Part shown: piece by piece, positions 7,103-14,058 of the stretch
Position numbering within the stretch: position 1 is the stretch's first letter
How the letters are laid out: each line of letters begins with the position of its first letter
Source of the DNA: SLRI01 sp964460465
Lineage (GTDB): Bacteria; Pseudomonadota; Alphaproteobacteria; Geminicoccales; Geminicoccaceae
DNA length: 21,839 bases
Direction: 5' to 3'
Assembly (NCBI GenBank): GCA_964460465.1
Contig: CAYWSB010000089.1
Coordinates: 1 to 21,839, forward strand
The notes under the pieces: model-generated
Told to the model about the DNA's origin: nothing
Database searches by the model: none
Seen by the model: only the letters and a program-made list of their open reading frames with translations
Program-made: the position numbers and the translations under genes

Positions 7103-7201
7103 AGGCATGCTGCGCTGCACGCACGGCCGCCAGCCGGCAGGGCCGCAAGGGGCTCGGCGGCGGGGCCACGGCAACACGGCCGATCACGAAGGGGCTGCTC
7201 G

Positions 7202-7642
7202 ATGTCCGATTACGGCTACGCACTCGAAGAGATCCAGGTCGGGATGAGCGCTTCCTTCGCGAAGACCATCACCGACGCCGACATCCTGATGTTCGCCGGC
7301 GTATCCGGCGACACCAACCCGGTGCACCTCAACGAGGAGTTCGCCGGCGAGACCGCGTTCAAGGGGCGGATCGCGCACGGCATGCTGACCGCGAGCCTGA
7401 TCTCGACCGCGCTCGGCACCAAGCTGCCCGGCGCCGGCTGCATCTATCTCTCGCAGTCGATGCGTTTTCTGGCCCCGGTGCGGGCCGGCGAGACGGTGCG
7501 TGCCGTGGTCACGGTGCGCGAGATCGAGCACGAGAAGCGCCGGATCACCATGGACACGGTCTGCAAGGTGAGCGGCAAGGACGTGCTGGTCGGCGAGGCC
7601 AAGCTCCTGATCCCGGCCCGCGAGGCCAAGGCCGCGGCCTAG
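7202..7642 (+). CDS. MaoC-like (R)-specific enoyl-CoA hydratase (PhaJ type)
   Basis: Single hot-dog domain hydratase, 146 aa, acting on (R)-3-hydroxyacyl-CoA/enoyl-CoA in the cytoplasm. The hydratase-2 motif is intact: GDTNPVHLNEEFA with Asp37 and His42 at the same five-residue spacing as Aeromonas PhaJ Asp31/His36, then FKGRIAHGML. C-terminal strands FLAPVRAGETVRAVVTV and GKDVLVGEAKLLIP fit the fold. It may feed monomers to polyhydroxyalkanoate synthesis or act in fatty acid degradation; there is no pha gene nearby to decide. The start ATG 7202 has GAAGGGG seven bases upstream; an open frame extends upstream to 7055 without protein-like character. The stop codon TAG (7640-7642) is part of the CTAG target duplication of the insertion sequence, which therefore left the protein intact. 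Confidence 0.9.
   Translation: MSDYGYALEEIQVGMSASFAKTITDADILMFAGVSGDTNPVHLNEEFAGETAFKGRIAHGMLTASLISTALGTKLPGAGCIYLSQSMRFLAPVRAGETVRAVVTVREIEHEKRRITMDTVCKVSGKDVLVGEAKLLIPAREAKAAA
7639..7642. repeat. Target site duplication CTAG, left copy
   Basis: CTAG directly before the left inverted repeat, matched by CTAG at 9244-9247. The last three bases are the stop codon of the maoC gene. Confidence 0.85.
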
Positions 7643-7659
7643 CCTGGATCATTCATGAG
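7643..7659 (+). repeat. Left terminal inverted repeat of the IS1380 element
   Basis: Begins CCTGGATCATTCATGAG. Compared with the complement of 9227-9243 it differs at four of 17 positions (7, 8, 14 and 15). Confidence 0.85.
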
Positions 7660-7782
7660 CTGCCGCCGCGGCCGGCGTCGGGACGCGGCTGAGGGTGGCA
7701 CCAGGGGCGCGGTTTTGGTCCTCGATGGCGGCGTTGGTGGTGTACGGCGGTTGGCTCGATCGGGGGCACGTCGCCCCACGGG

Positions 7783-9123
7783 TCATGGCGGTAGCGCGCG
7801 GGCGCGGTCGGCGAATCGGGCGAGGCTCTGCTTGTAGGGATAGCTGGATGGCAGCGAGACCTTGATGCGGGTGACCATCTCGGTGACGCGGGCGGCGACC
7901 TTGATGAAGGCGAGACGCAGGGTGTCGAACTGGGCATCGTGCCAGAACGACGTCTTTGGCGCCAAGCCGCGCAGGGTGTGCAGGAGCCAGTAGGCGGCGG
8001 TGTGGATCAGCAGGCGGAACTGGTTGGCGGTGGCCTTGGTGCACGATGTCCGGTCGGAGGCGAGGTGCAGCTTGTGCGCCTTGATCAGGTTTTCGGCCTG
8101 GCCGCGGCCGCAGTAGAGGTGCTCGTAGAGCCATCGCGGCGCACCGGCGAGGTTGGTGACGACGAAGCGGCTGTCGCCGCCCTGGGCGGTGGCCTCGACG
8201 CGGGCGATGACGCGGCGCTCGGCCTTCCAGCTCCGGGCGCCGTAACGCAGATCGCCGAACCGGCGGACCTTCGCGTCGCCGGTCTCGGCACGCCGCGCGG
8301 CCACGTCCTCGGCGAGATCGGCTGTGCGGTCGAGGAGCACGCGGTTGCCGGCGAGGCCGAACACGTAGCCGACCCGGTTGCGCTCCAGCCAGTCCATCGC
8401 CTCGGGCCGGGCGTAGTGACTGTCACCGCGGATCACGATCTCGACCGCCGGCCAACGCGCGCGGATCGCGCGGACGACGTGGCGCAGGACCGGGGCCACC
8501 TCGGCACCGTCGGGTGTCTTGCCGGGCCTGAGGATCACCGCCACCGGCTTGCCGGTCGTGGCCTCGTAGAGGTGCATCGGCAGGAAGCACCGGCTGTCGT
8601 GGTGGGCGTGGAACAGCGCGAGCTGCTGGCCGCCGTGCACCCGGTCCAGGGTGTCGTCGATATCGAGCAGGATGCGTCGCGGCACCTGCTCGAAGCTCGC
8701 GCAGAACACGTCGATCATCGCCGCCATCATCCGCACGAGCGCGGTCCGGGTCGGCAGGTTTTCCAGCCGGCACATGGTGGGCTGGGAGCAGAGTTCGGCA
8801 CCCGTCTCCGGCGGCCGGCCGACCGCCATCTTGAAGGCAGGGTCGTCGCGCAATGCGTCGCAGTCGTTGGCGTCGGCGTAGCCGGCGGCGATCATCAAGG
8901 CCCGAAAGCGGATCATCTCGGCCAGACTATGGCGCACCCGCTCCGGCGCGCGCGGATCCTCGATGCAGCGCGCCAGCCGATCGGCGAGACCAAGCTTGCG
9001 CTCGATCTCCGCGAGCAGCAGCACGCCCGCGTCCGACGACATCCGTCCGCCGTCGAACGCGACGTGCACCTTCTTGCCGGCGACGGGTGACAAACCAGGC
9101 AGAAACGGGGCATCCTCGGTCAT
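7783..9123 (-). CDS. IS1380-family DDE transposase
   Basis: 446 aa, within the usual size of IS1380 transposases (DDE_Tnp_1-like fold). The opening FDGGRMSSDAGVLLLAEIE is the typical IS1380 start. Likely catalytic residues: first Asp in ILLDIDDTLD (Asp154 or Asp156), second Asp234 in VIRGDSHYARPE, and Glu344 in YCGRGQAENLIKAHK, the family C-terminal motif, followed by LASDRTSC and NQFRLLIHTAAYWLL. The frame is uninterrupted, so the enzyme should be functional. The start is ATG 9123. The gene is antisense to maoC and in the same direction as mutS and the EF-hand gene. A perfect 7-bp hairpin (9214-9230) lies between the right inverted repeat and the gene and may limit read-in transcription. Confidence 0.95.
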   Translation of the reverse strand: MTEDAPFLPGLSPVAGKKVHVAFDGGRMSSDAGVLLLAEIERKLGLADRLARCIEDPRAPERVRHSLAEMIRFRALMIAAGYADANDCDALRDDPAFKMAVGRPPETGAELCSQPTMCRLENLPTRTALVRMMAAMIDVFCASFEQVPRRILLDIDDTLDRVHGGQQLALFHAHHDSRCFLPMHLYEATTGKPVAVILRPGKTPDGAEVAPVLRHVVRAIRARWPAVEIVIRGDSHYARPEAMDWLERNRVGYVFGLAGNRVLLDRTADLAEDVAARRAETGDAKVRRFGDLRYGARSWKAERRVIARVEATAQGGDSRFVVTNLAGAPRWLYEHLYCGRGQAENLIKAHKLHLASDRTSCTKATANQFRLLIHTAAYWLLHTLRGLAPKTSFWHDAQFDTLRLAFIKVAARVTEMVTRIKVSLPSSYPYKQSLARFADRARALPP

Positions 9124-9213
9124 GGCGGGCGCGCAACTCCGTTCGGTCGCAAAGCTTCGGTCTCAGCACCCGAAACCTACACGATCTCAACGGCTTATGT
9201 CGCGCCCGTCACC

Positions 9214-9230
9214 CCAGTGCTCGGCACTGG
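9214..9230. other. Subterminal hairpin next to the right inverted repeat of the IS
   Basis: CCAGTGC (9214-9220), loop TCG, GCACTGG (9224-9230): a perfect 7-bp stem. It overlaps the inner end of the right inverted repeat and precedes the transposase gene. It may impede impinging transcription or mark the transposase binding site. Confidence 0.55.
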
Positions 9231-9243
9231 TGAATTTTCCAGG
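9227..9243 (-). repeat. Right terminal inverted repeat of the IS1380 element
   Basis: On the minus strand it reads CCTGGAAAATTCACCAG from 9243 inward, matching the left repeat at 13 of 17 positions. Confidence 0.85.
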
Positions 9244-9247
9244 CTAG
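9244..9247. repeat. Target site duplication CTAG, right copy
   Basis: CTAG directly after the right inverted repeat, followed by GCCGCGG. Joined to the left flank, it restores a palindromic hairpin. Confidence 0.85.
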
Positions 9248-9298
9248 GCCGCGGTCCTTGCACCGCGAGGCCCGCTGCCGGCGCCGCCGCGCCGCGGC

Positions 9299-9892
9299 TC
9301 AGCGGATGTCGAGATAGTCGAACAGCATGGCCGTGGCGCCGAAGCGCCGGCGCACGGCGGGCCAGTCGACCAGCTCGCGCTGCTGCATGAGCTGCGGCAG
9401 GGACCGGCCGTCGAGGTTGAAGTCGGCGGTCGCCTCGGCGAAGCTCAGCGCCCCGTCGCCGTCGTCGTCGTAGAGCAGCATGGCGTTCTCGATGCCGATC
9501 GTGTCGGCCAGCAGGAAGCCCACCTGCAGGGCCCTGAGATCGGTGGGATTCAGCGTCTGCTGGCTGGCCGCGGTCCAGGCCTGCAGGCGCGCCTTGAAGC
9601 CGTCGATCTCGGCCGGGACCAGGACACCGTCGGCGTCGGCATCGGCGAGGGCGAAGAAGCGCTCGGCGCAGGTCAGCGCCGGACCCTTGGCACAGAACCC
9701 GCCGAGCTGGCGCAGCGTGCGGTCGAAGCCGGCGTCGACGCCGGCGGTGGTGCTCGCGGCGACCGGCGTCGCTGCAGCGACGGCGAGGCAGGCCAGGGCG
9801 GCAAGCCAGGTGGCCGGGCGGCCGGCGCGCGGCCCGGGCTTCAGCGGCGGCTGCGTGTCATCGGTCGGCGTCGGCGATCCGCTTGAGCTCAT
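9299..9892 (-). CDS. Exported EF-hand calcium-binding protein
   Basis: 197 aa. The start ATG 9892-9890 lies inside the mutS 3' end (35-base overlap in another frame) and has GGAGG six bases upstream, so this start is well supported. A polar 27-residue N-terminal stretch is followed by a hydrophobic segment (about 28-46), either a long signal peptide or an N-terminal anchor; the rest should be periplasmic. Two canonical 12-residue EF-hand loops are seen: residues 84-95 (Asp84, 86, 88, Gly89, Glu95) and 142-153 (Asp142, 144, 146, Gly147, Glu153). A degenerate third loop starts at 157 (DFNLDG). Cys67 and Cys75 could form a disulfide. Probable role: Ca2+ binding; no enzymatic domain is visible. 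It is read from the mutS transcript or a promoter inside mutS. The stop has the CTGAGC context. Confidence 0.83.
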   Translation of the reverse strand: MSSSGSPTPTDDTQPPLKPGPRAGRPATWLAALACLAVAAATPVAASTTAGVDAGFDRTLRQLGGFCAKGPALTCAERFFALADADADGVLVPAEIDGFKARLQAWTAASQQTLNPTDLRALQVGFLLADTIGIENAMLLYDDDGDGALSFAEATADFNLDGRSLPQLMQQRELVDWPAVRRRFGATAMLFDYLDIR

Positions 9893-12542
9893 AGAGCACC
9901 TCCAGTGCCGCACGGGGCGAGAGATCGTCTGGATGCACCAGGGCGAGCCGGTCGGCAAGGGTTGAAAGCTGCGCCGGCACGTTCGCCGGTTTGGCACTCT
10001 GCGGCCGGGCGGCGGCGCGAAACAGCGGCAGATCGTCGGCGATCTCGGCGGGTGCCGCCCGGGCCTCGCCGGCCTCGAGCTTCTCCAGCACCGCCTGCGC
10101 CCGGTCGAGGACGGCCACCGGCAGCCCGGCGAGCCTCGCCACGTGCAGGCCGTAGGAGCGGTCGGCGGTGCCGGCGATCACCTCGTGCAGGAACACGACG
10201 TCGCCCTGCCATTCCTTGACCCGGACGGTGTAGGCGCCGAGGGCATCGAGCCTGGCGGCGAGTGCCGTGAGCTCGTGGTAGTGGGTGGCGAACAGGCCGC
10301 GGCAGCGGTTCGCCTCGTGCAGGTGCTCGACCACCGCCCAGGCGAGCGAGAGGCCGTCATAGGTGGCGGTGCCGCGGCCGATCTCGTCGAGGATGACGAA
10401 GCTCCGCTCGCCCGCCTGGTTGAGGATGGTCGCGGTCTCGACCATCTCGACCATGAAGGTCGACTGGCCGCGGGCGAGATCGTCGGCGGCCCCGACCCGG
10501 CTGAAGAGCCTGTCGACGAGCCCCAGCGTCGCCGCCCGGGCGGGCACGTAGCTGCCCATCTGCGCCAGGATCACGACGAGCGCGTTCTGGCGCAGGAACG
10601 TGCTCTTGCCGGCCATGTTGGGCCCGGTCAAGAGCCAGAGCCGCTCCGCACCCTCGAGCCGGCAGTCGTTGGCGACGAAGCGCTGCCGGGTGGCGGCGAG
10701 CGCCGCCTCGACCACCGGGTGGCGGCCGCCCTCGATCCTGAAGTCGAGCCCCTGGGTCAGCACCGGGGCGACCCAGTCCGCCTCGACCGCGAGGCAGGCG
10801 AGCGCCGCCGCGACATCGATCTCGGCCAGCACCCGGGCGGTGGCCGCCACCGCCTCGCCGGCCTCGAGCACGGCGGCGCGCAGCGTCTCGAACAGCTCGA
10901 GCTCCATGGCCAGCGCCTGGTCGGCGGCGGCGGCGATCCTCGCCTCCAGCCCGGCCAGCTCCGTGGTCGAGAAGCGGCTGGCGTTGACCATGCCCTGGCG
11001 CTGCTGGAAGTCGGCCGGGACCTTCTTGGCGTGGGTCGCCGTCACCTCGATGAAGAAGCCCAGCATGTTGTTGTGGCGGATCTTGAGCGACGGGATCCCG
11101 GTCGTCTCGCGGTAGCGCGCCTCGAGGGCGGCAACGTGGCGGCGGCCCTGATCCCGGAGCTGGCGGAGCTCGTCGAGGGCCGGGACCGCGCCGGCCCTGA
11201 TGAAGCCGCCGTCGCGGACGAGATGCGGCGGCGCCTCCTCCAGGACGGCCTCCAGCCGGCCCTCGAGATCGCCGGTGTCGCCGAGCCGCGCCGCCAGGCC
11301 GGCCAGGGCCGGCTCGCGCCGCACCAGGCCCGCCTTGAGCACCCGGGCGGCCGCGAGGCCGTTGGCCAGGGCACGCAGGTCGCGGGGGCCGCCGCGACCG
11401 AGGACCAGCCGGGAGAGCGCCCTGGCGATGTCCGGCACGCCCTTGAGCCGCTTGCGGCAGCCGTCGCGGGCGGCCGTGTCGGTGACGAAGCCGGTGACCT
11501 CGGCCAGCCTGGTCTGGATCGGCGCCAGCACCGCCAGGGGTGCCGCCAGCCGCTCGGCCAGGAGTCGTGCCCCGGCCCCGGTGACGGTGCGGTCGATGGC
11601 CGCCAGCAGCGAGCCCTGGCGGCGGCCGTCGAGGCTGGTGAGCAACTCCAGGTTGCGCCGGGTTGCGGGATCGATCCGCAGGCAGGTCGCGGGCTCGACC
11701 CGCTGCGGCCGGTCGAGGCGCGGCAGGAGTCCCTTCTGCGTCATCGCGAGGTAGTCGAGCAGCGCCCCCGCGGCGGCGATCTCGGCGCGCTCGAAGCGGC
11801 CGAAGGCCTCGAGCGTCCTCACCCCGAACTGCCGCTCGAGCCGGCTGCCGGCGGCGATGCTGTCGAAGGCGGGAGGTTCGAGCAGGGTCAGGCGGCCGCG
11901 CCAGTCGGCAAGTGCCGGCGCCACCGCCGCATCCTCGGCCAGCGCCCGGGTGACGAGGATCTCGCCGGGCTCGAGGCGGGCCAGGATCGGGCCGAGGTCG
12001 CCGGGCGTGGTCGCCTCGGTCGCGAAGGCACCGGTGGTGATGTCGACCCAGGCGACGGCGAGGCCGCCGGCGGCTCGGGCAACGGCGGCCAGGTAGTTGT
12101 TGCGCCGGGCGTCGAGCAGGCTCTCCTCGGTCAGCGTGCCGGGGGTGACGATGCGCACCACCTCCCGCCTGACGACACTCTTCGAGCCGCGCTTGCGCGC
12201 CTCGGCGGGGTCCTCCATCTGCTCGCAGATCGCGACCTTGAAGCCGGCCTTGATCAGCCGCTCGAGATAGGCCTCGGCCGCATGCACGGGCACGCCGCAC
12301 ATCGGGATGTCCTGGCCCTGGTGCTGGCCGCGTTTGGTGAGCGCGATGTCGAGCGCCGGCGCGGCGGCCTCCGCGTCGGCGAAGAACAGCTCGTAGAAAT
12401 CGCCCATGCGGAAGAACAGGAGGGCCTCGGGATGCGCCGCCTTGGCCGCCTGGTACTGCGCGATCATCGGGCTCGGCCGGTCCGGGGCGGCCTCGGTCGG
12501 CCTGGCCGTGACCCTGGAGATGGCATGTTGGCCTGCCGCCAT
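9858..12542 (-). CDS. mutS: DNA mismatch repair protein MutS
   Basis: Mismatch-recognition ATPase of DNA repair, 894 aa (E. coli MutS 853). Domain order is intact: mismatch-binding domain with the Phe-x-Glu motif in FRMGDFYELF (Phe49, Glu51), connector, lever and clamp (about 270-560), then the ABC-type ATPase with Walker A GPNMAGKST (640-648), Walker B/signature region ILDEIGRGTATYDGLSLAWA (from about 717) and ATHYHEL (752-758). The C-terminal DLSPRAALEVLYELK motif is the tetramerisation segment. The start ATG 12542 precedes the usual homology by about 25 residues and has only a weak AGG upstream. The 3' end overlaps the EF-hand gene by 35 bases. The upstream region is AT-rich for this genome and is shared with a divergent gene. 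Confidence 0.97.
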   Translation of the reverse strand: MAAGQHAISRVTARPTEAAPDRPSPMIAQYQAAKAAHPEALLFFRMGDFYELFFADAEAAAPALDIALTKRGQHQGQDIPMCGVPVHAAEAYLERLIKAGFKVAICEQMEDPAEARKRGSKSVVRREVVRIVTPGTLTEESLLDARRNNYLAAVARAAGGLAVAWVDITTGAFATEATTPGDLGPILARLEPGEILVTRALAEDAAVAPALADWRGRLTLLEPPAFDSIAAGSRLERQFGVRTLEAFGRFERAEIAAAGALLDYLAMTQKGLLPRLDRPQRVEPATCLRIDPATRRNLELLTSLDGRRQGSLLAAIDRTVTGAGARLLAERLAAPLAVLAPIQTRLAEVTGFVTDTAARDGCRKRLKGVPDIARALSRLVLGRGGPRDLRALANGLAAARVLKAGLVRREPALAGLAARLGDTGDLEGRLEAVLEEAPPHLVRDGGFIRAGAVPALDELRQLRDQGRRHVAALEARYRETTGIPSLKIRHNNMLGFFIEVTATHAKKVPADFQQRQGMVNASRFSTTELAGLEARIAAAADQALAMELELFETLRAAVLEAGEAVAATARVLAEIDVAAALACLAVEADWVAPVLTQGLDFRIEGGRHPVVEAALAATRQRFVANDCRLEGAERLWLLTGPNMAGKSTFLRQNALVVILAQMGSYVPARAATLGLVDRLFSRVGAADDLARGQSTFMVEMVETATILNQAGERSFVILDEIGRGTATYDGLSLAWAVVEHLHEANRCRGLFATHYHELTALAARLDALGAYTVRVKEWQGDVVFLHEVIAGTADRSYGLHVARLAGLPVAVLDRAQAVLEKLEAGEARAAPAEIADDLPLFRAAARPQSAKPANVPAQLSTLADRLALVHPDDLSPRAALEVLYELKRIADADR
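9899..9903 (-). promoter_or_regulatory. Ribosome binding site of the EF-hand gene, inside mutS
   Basis: GGAGG (9903-9899) six bases before ATG 9892, located within the last codons of mutS. It decides the start and implies translation during or just after mutS. Confidence 0.8.
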
Positions 12543-12568
12543 TTAGCAACCTATGGTTGAATTTGTTG

Positions 12569-12614
12569 TTGCCTCGCTCGCGGTAGTTTCTATCATCCGT
12601 GTCCGGGACAACAA
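12569..12614. promoter_or_regulatory. AT-rich divergent promoter region between mutS and the unknown gene
   Basis: Plus strand: TTGCCT (12569-12574), 16 bases, TATCAT (12591-12596). Minus strand: TTGTTG (12614-12609), 16 bases, TAGAAA (12592-12587). The two predicted -10 hexamers overlap, so the promoters would compete. Hexamer calls are by eye, but the AT-rich patch itself is obvious against the surrounding GC. Confidence 0.35.
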
Positions 12615-12726
12615 GGGGTCCGCCGCATCGTCGGCGGCGCCACTATCGTCGAGGAAACGCCGCCGGTCGAGCGGCGAGCGCATGGGGCAGACAAGGCCGC
12701 GAGCCTGCGTGCGGCCGGAGAGAGGC

Positions 12727-13401
12727 GTGCATGACCGAGACTGCGAGGATGGCGCGACCGGCCCGCGCCGGGCGATCTCCGACCGCCTTGACGCTGGGCC
12801 TGGGGGCCTGGCGGCCGACGCCGCCGCCAGCCGCGGCGCGCCGAGGCACCTGCCGGTCGGGCGCCGCGCCATGGTGAGGCCGGGACCGGGCTGCGAGGCG
12901 TTCCTCAAGGACCAGCTGCCCAACGGCTGGCAGGCCGCGGCGGGCCGCAGCCGGCGGCTGGCCACCCGGCTGGCCTTCCTGCCCTGGCCCGACCGCGCCC
13001 GGCTGCTCGACGACTTCATCTGGGGCGAGGCGCGGCGGCTGCTCTCCAACGACGAGATCACGGCGGTGATCAACCGCCAGCCCTACACGCTCGCCACCAG
13101 CCACGCGATCCTCGAATACACCACCATGTGCAGTGCCGTGATGACCGCGGTCCTGGTCCTGTTGGAGGAGAGCGGCGGCGCCGACTGCGCGCATCACGCC
13201 CTGGTCCTGCTGCTGTCGCGCGACACCGGCCATCAGGATGCCGCCGTGGACTGGGTGCGCCGGGGCGGCTTCGCCAGCCTGCAGGCCGAGATGACCACCC
13301 TGCCGGGCTTCGCCTTCCTCTACCTCGCCGTCTATCCCAACGACTCGGCCGAGAGCTTCATGGCCCGCGACGCCTTCTGGACCGCGATGCTCGGCTCGTG
13401 A
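12727..13401 (+). CDS. Conserved-looking hypothetical protein, divergent from mutS
   Basis: I do not recognise a family. The preferred start is GTG 12727 with GGAG six bases upstream (224 aa); an in-frame ATG at 12871 would give 176 aa but has no RBS. The frame is open further upstream to 12553, across the predicted promoter. The protein looks globular and cytoplasmic: basic/aromatic N-terminal half (FLPWPDRARLLDDFIWGEARRL), then LSNDEITAVINRQPYTLATSHAILEY, a hydrophobic helix TTMCSAVMTAVLVLLEE (possibly buried rather than membrane-spanning), CAHHALVLLLSRDTGHQDAAVDWVR and a C-terminal GFAFLYLAVYPND. There is no signal peptide and no obvious catalytic motif. It is convergent with rnhB. Codon use matches the neighbours, so it does not look recently acquired. 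Confidence 0.65.
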   Translation: MHDRDCEDGATGPRRAISDRLDAGPGGLAADAAASRGAPRHLPVGRRAMVRPGPGCEAFLKDQLPNGWQAAAGRSRRLATRLAFLPWPDRARLLDDFIWGEARRLLSNDEITAVINRQPYTLATSHAILEYTTMCSAVMTAVLVLLEESGGADCAHHALVLLLSRDTGHQDAAVDWVRRGGFASLQAEMTTLPGFAFLYLAVYPNDSAESFMARDAFWTAMLGS

Positions 13402-13402
13402 G

Positions 13403-13466
13403 TCGCGCGGGCCGGACGGCGCTGCCCGGCTCCCGAGCCGCACGGGCCGGGCGACGCTGCCCGGCT
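13403..13466. terminator. Tandem duplicated hairpins between convergent genes
   Basis: A 29-bp unit occurs twice at 35-bp spacing (13403-13431 and 13438-13466, 25 of 29 identical). Each unit folds into a 7-bp stem with a six-base loop: GCCGGAC/GCCCGGC with one mismatch in the first (13411-13430), and GCCGGGC/GCCCGGC perfect in the second (13446-13465). They fill the gap between the unknown gene and rnhB and probably act as a bidirectional terminator or transcript-end stabiliser; T-tracts are absent. The second reaches into the rnhB stop codon. Confidence 0.55.
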
Positions 13467-14058
13467 AGCGGGCCGCCGCCGCGATCGCGAGGCGCACCGG
13501 GGCGAAGCTGGTGCGGTGGTGCGGCGAGGCACCGTGCGCCGCCAGGGCGGCCCGGTGCGCCGCCGTCGGGTAGCCGGCATGCCGCTCGAAGCCGTAGGCC
13601 GGGTGGCGCCGGCCGAGGCGGGCCAGGCATCGGTCGCGGGTGACCTTGGCGAGGATCGAGGCGGCGCCGATCTCGGGCACCAAGGCGTCGCCGCCGACGA
13701 TGCAGCGGCAGGGCCGGCCGAGGCCCGGATCGAGATGGCCGTCGACCAGGATCTCGAGCGGCCGGTCGTCGCCCAGCCTCGCCGCCAGCCGCCCGAGCGC
13801 CCGGCGCATTGCCAGGTGGCTGGCCGCCAGGACGTTCAGCCGGTCGATCTCGGCGACCGAGGCGCCACCCAACGCCCACACGGCCTGCTGCCGGATCAGG
13901 GCGGCCAGCGCCCGGCGCCGCGCCGCCGCGAGCGTCTTCGAGTCGGCGAGGCCGGCGATCGGCGCCGGCAGGTACACGGCTGCGGCCAGGACCGGGCCGG
14001 CCAGCGGCCCGCGGCCGACCTCGTCGATCCCGACCCGGAGCGGGGCGCTGCCGGTCAT
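13465..14058 (-). CDS. rnhB: Ribonuclease HII
   Basis: Endonuclease that removes RNA, including single ribonucleotides, from DNA hybrids. 197 aa, the normal size. The acidic active site is complete: Asp12 and Glu13 in GIDEVGRGPLAGPV, Asp106 in VDGHLDP, and Asp124 in GGDALVPEIGAASILAKVTRD, with the same 18-residue spacing between the last two as in E. coli (Asp108, Asp126). The substrate-binding motif GRG (15-17) and the C-terminal YGFERHAGYPTAAH are also present. The start ATG 14058-14056 overlaps the asparaginase stop as ATGA, so translation is coupled to asparaginase. It ends in TAG at the foot of the tandem hairpins. Confidence 0.96.
   Translation of the reverse strand: MTGSAPLRVGIDEVGRGPLAGPVLAAAVYLPAPIAGLADSKTLAAARRRALAALIRQQAVWALGGASVAEIDRLNVLAASHLAMRRALGRLAARLGDDRPLEILVDGHLDPGLGRPCRCIVGGDALVPEIGAASILAKVTRDRCLARLGRRHPAYGFERHAGYPTAAHRAALAAHGASPHHRTSFAPVRLAIAAAAR

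Larger units (their letters stand above)
7643..9243. mobile_element. IS1380-family insertion sequence, complete (1601 bp)
   Basis: Bounded by imperfect 17-bp terminal inverted repeats (7643-7659 and 9227-9243, 13 of 17 identical, both beginning CCTGGA) and flanked by the direct repeat CTAG (7639-7642 and 9244-9247), the 4-bp duplication usual for IS1380. It carries one transposase gene on the minus strand, with about 140 bases of non-coding DNA at the left end and about 120 at the right. Both ends, both duplications and the transposase reading frame are intact, so the insertion looks recent and possibly active. It sits between the convergent maoC and EF-hand genes. Confidence 0.93.

Noticed and set aside
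9893..9997. N-terminal extension of the EF-hand protein upstream of 9892
   Set aside because: It lies deeper inside mutS, lacks a ribosome site, and the GGAGG at 9903-9899 selects ATG 9892.
10143..12560. A plus-strand open frame of 805 codons opposite mutS (and similar long frames at 108-2270, 2081-3634 and 3525-6173)
   Set aside because: They overlap genes with intact family motifs on the real strand and have no recognisable domain or ribosome site.
12731..12877. A 48-codon plus-strand frame from ATG 12731
   Set aside because: It starts four bases after the preferred GTG in another frame, ends within the larger gene and is Pro/Ala/Arg-rich; the longer frame continues with protein-like sequence.
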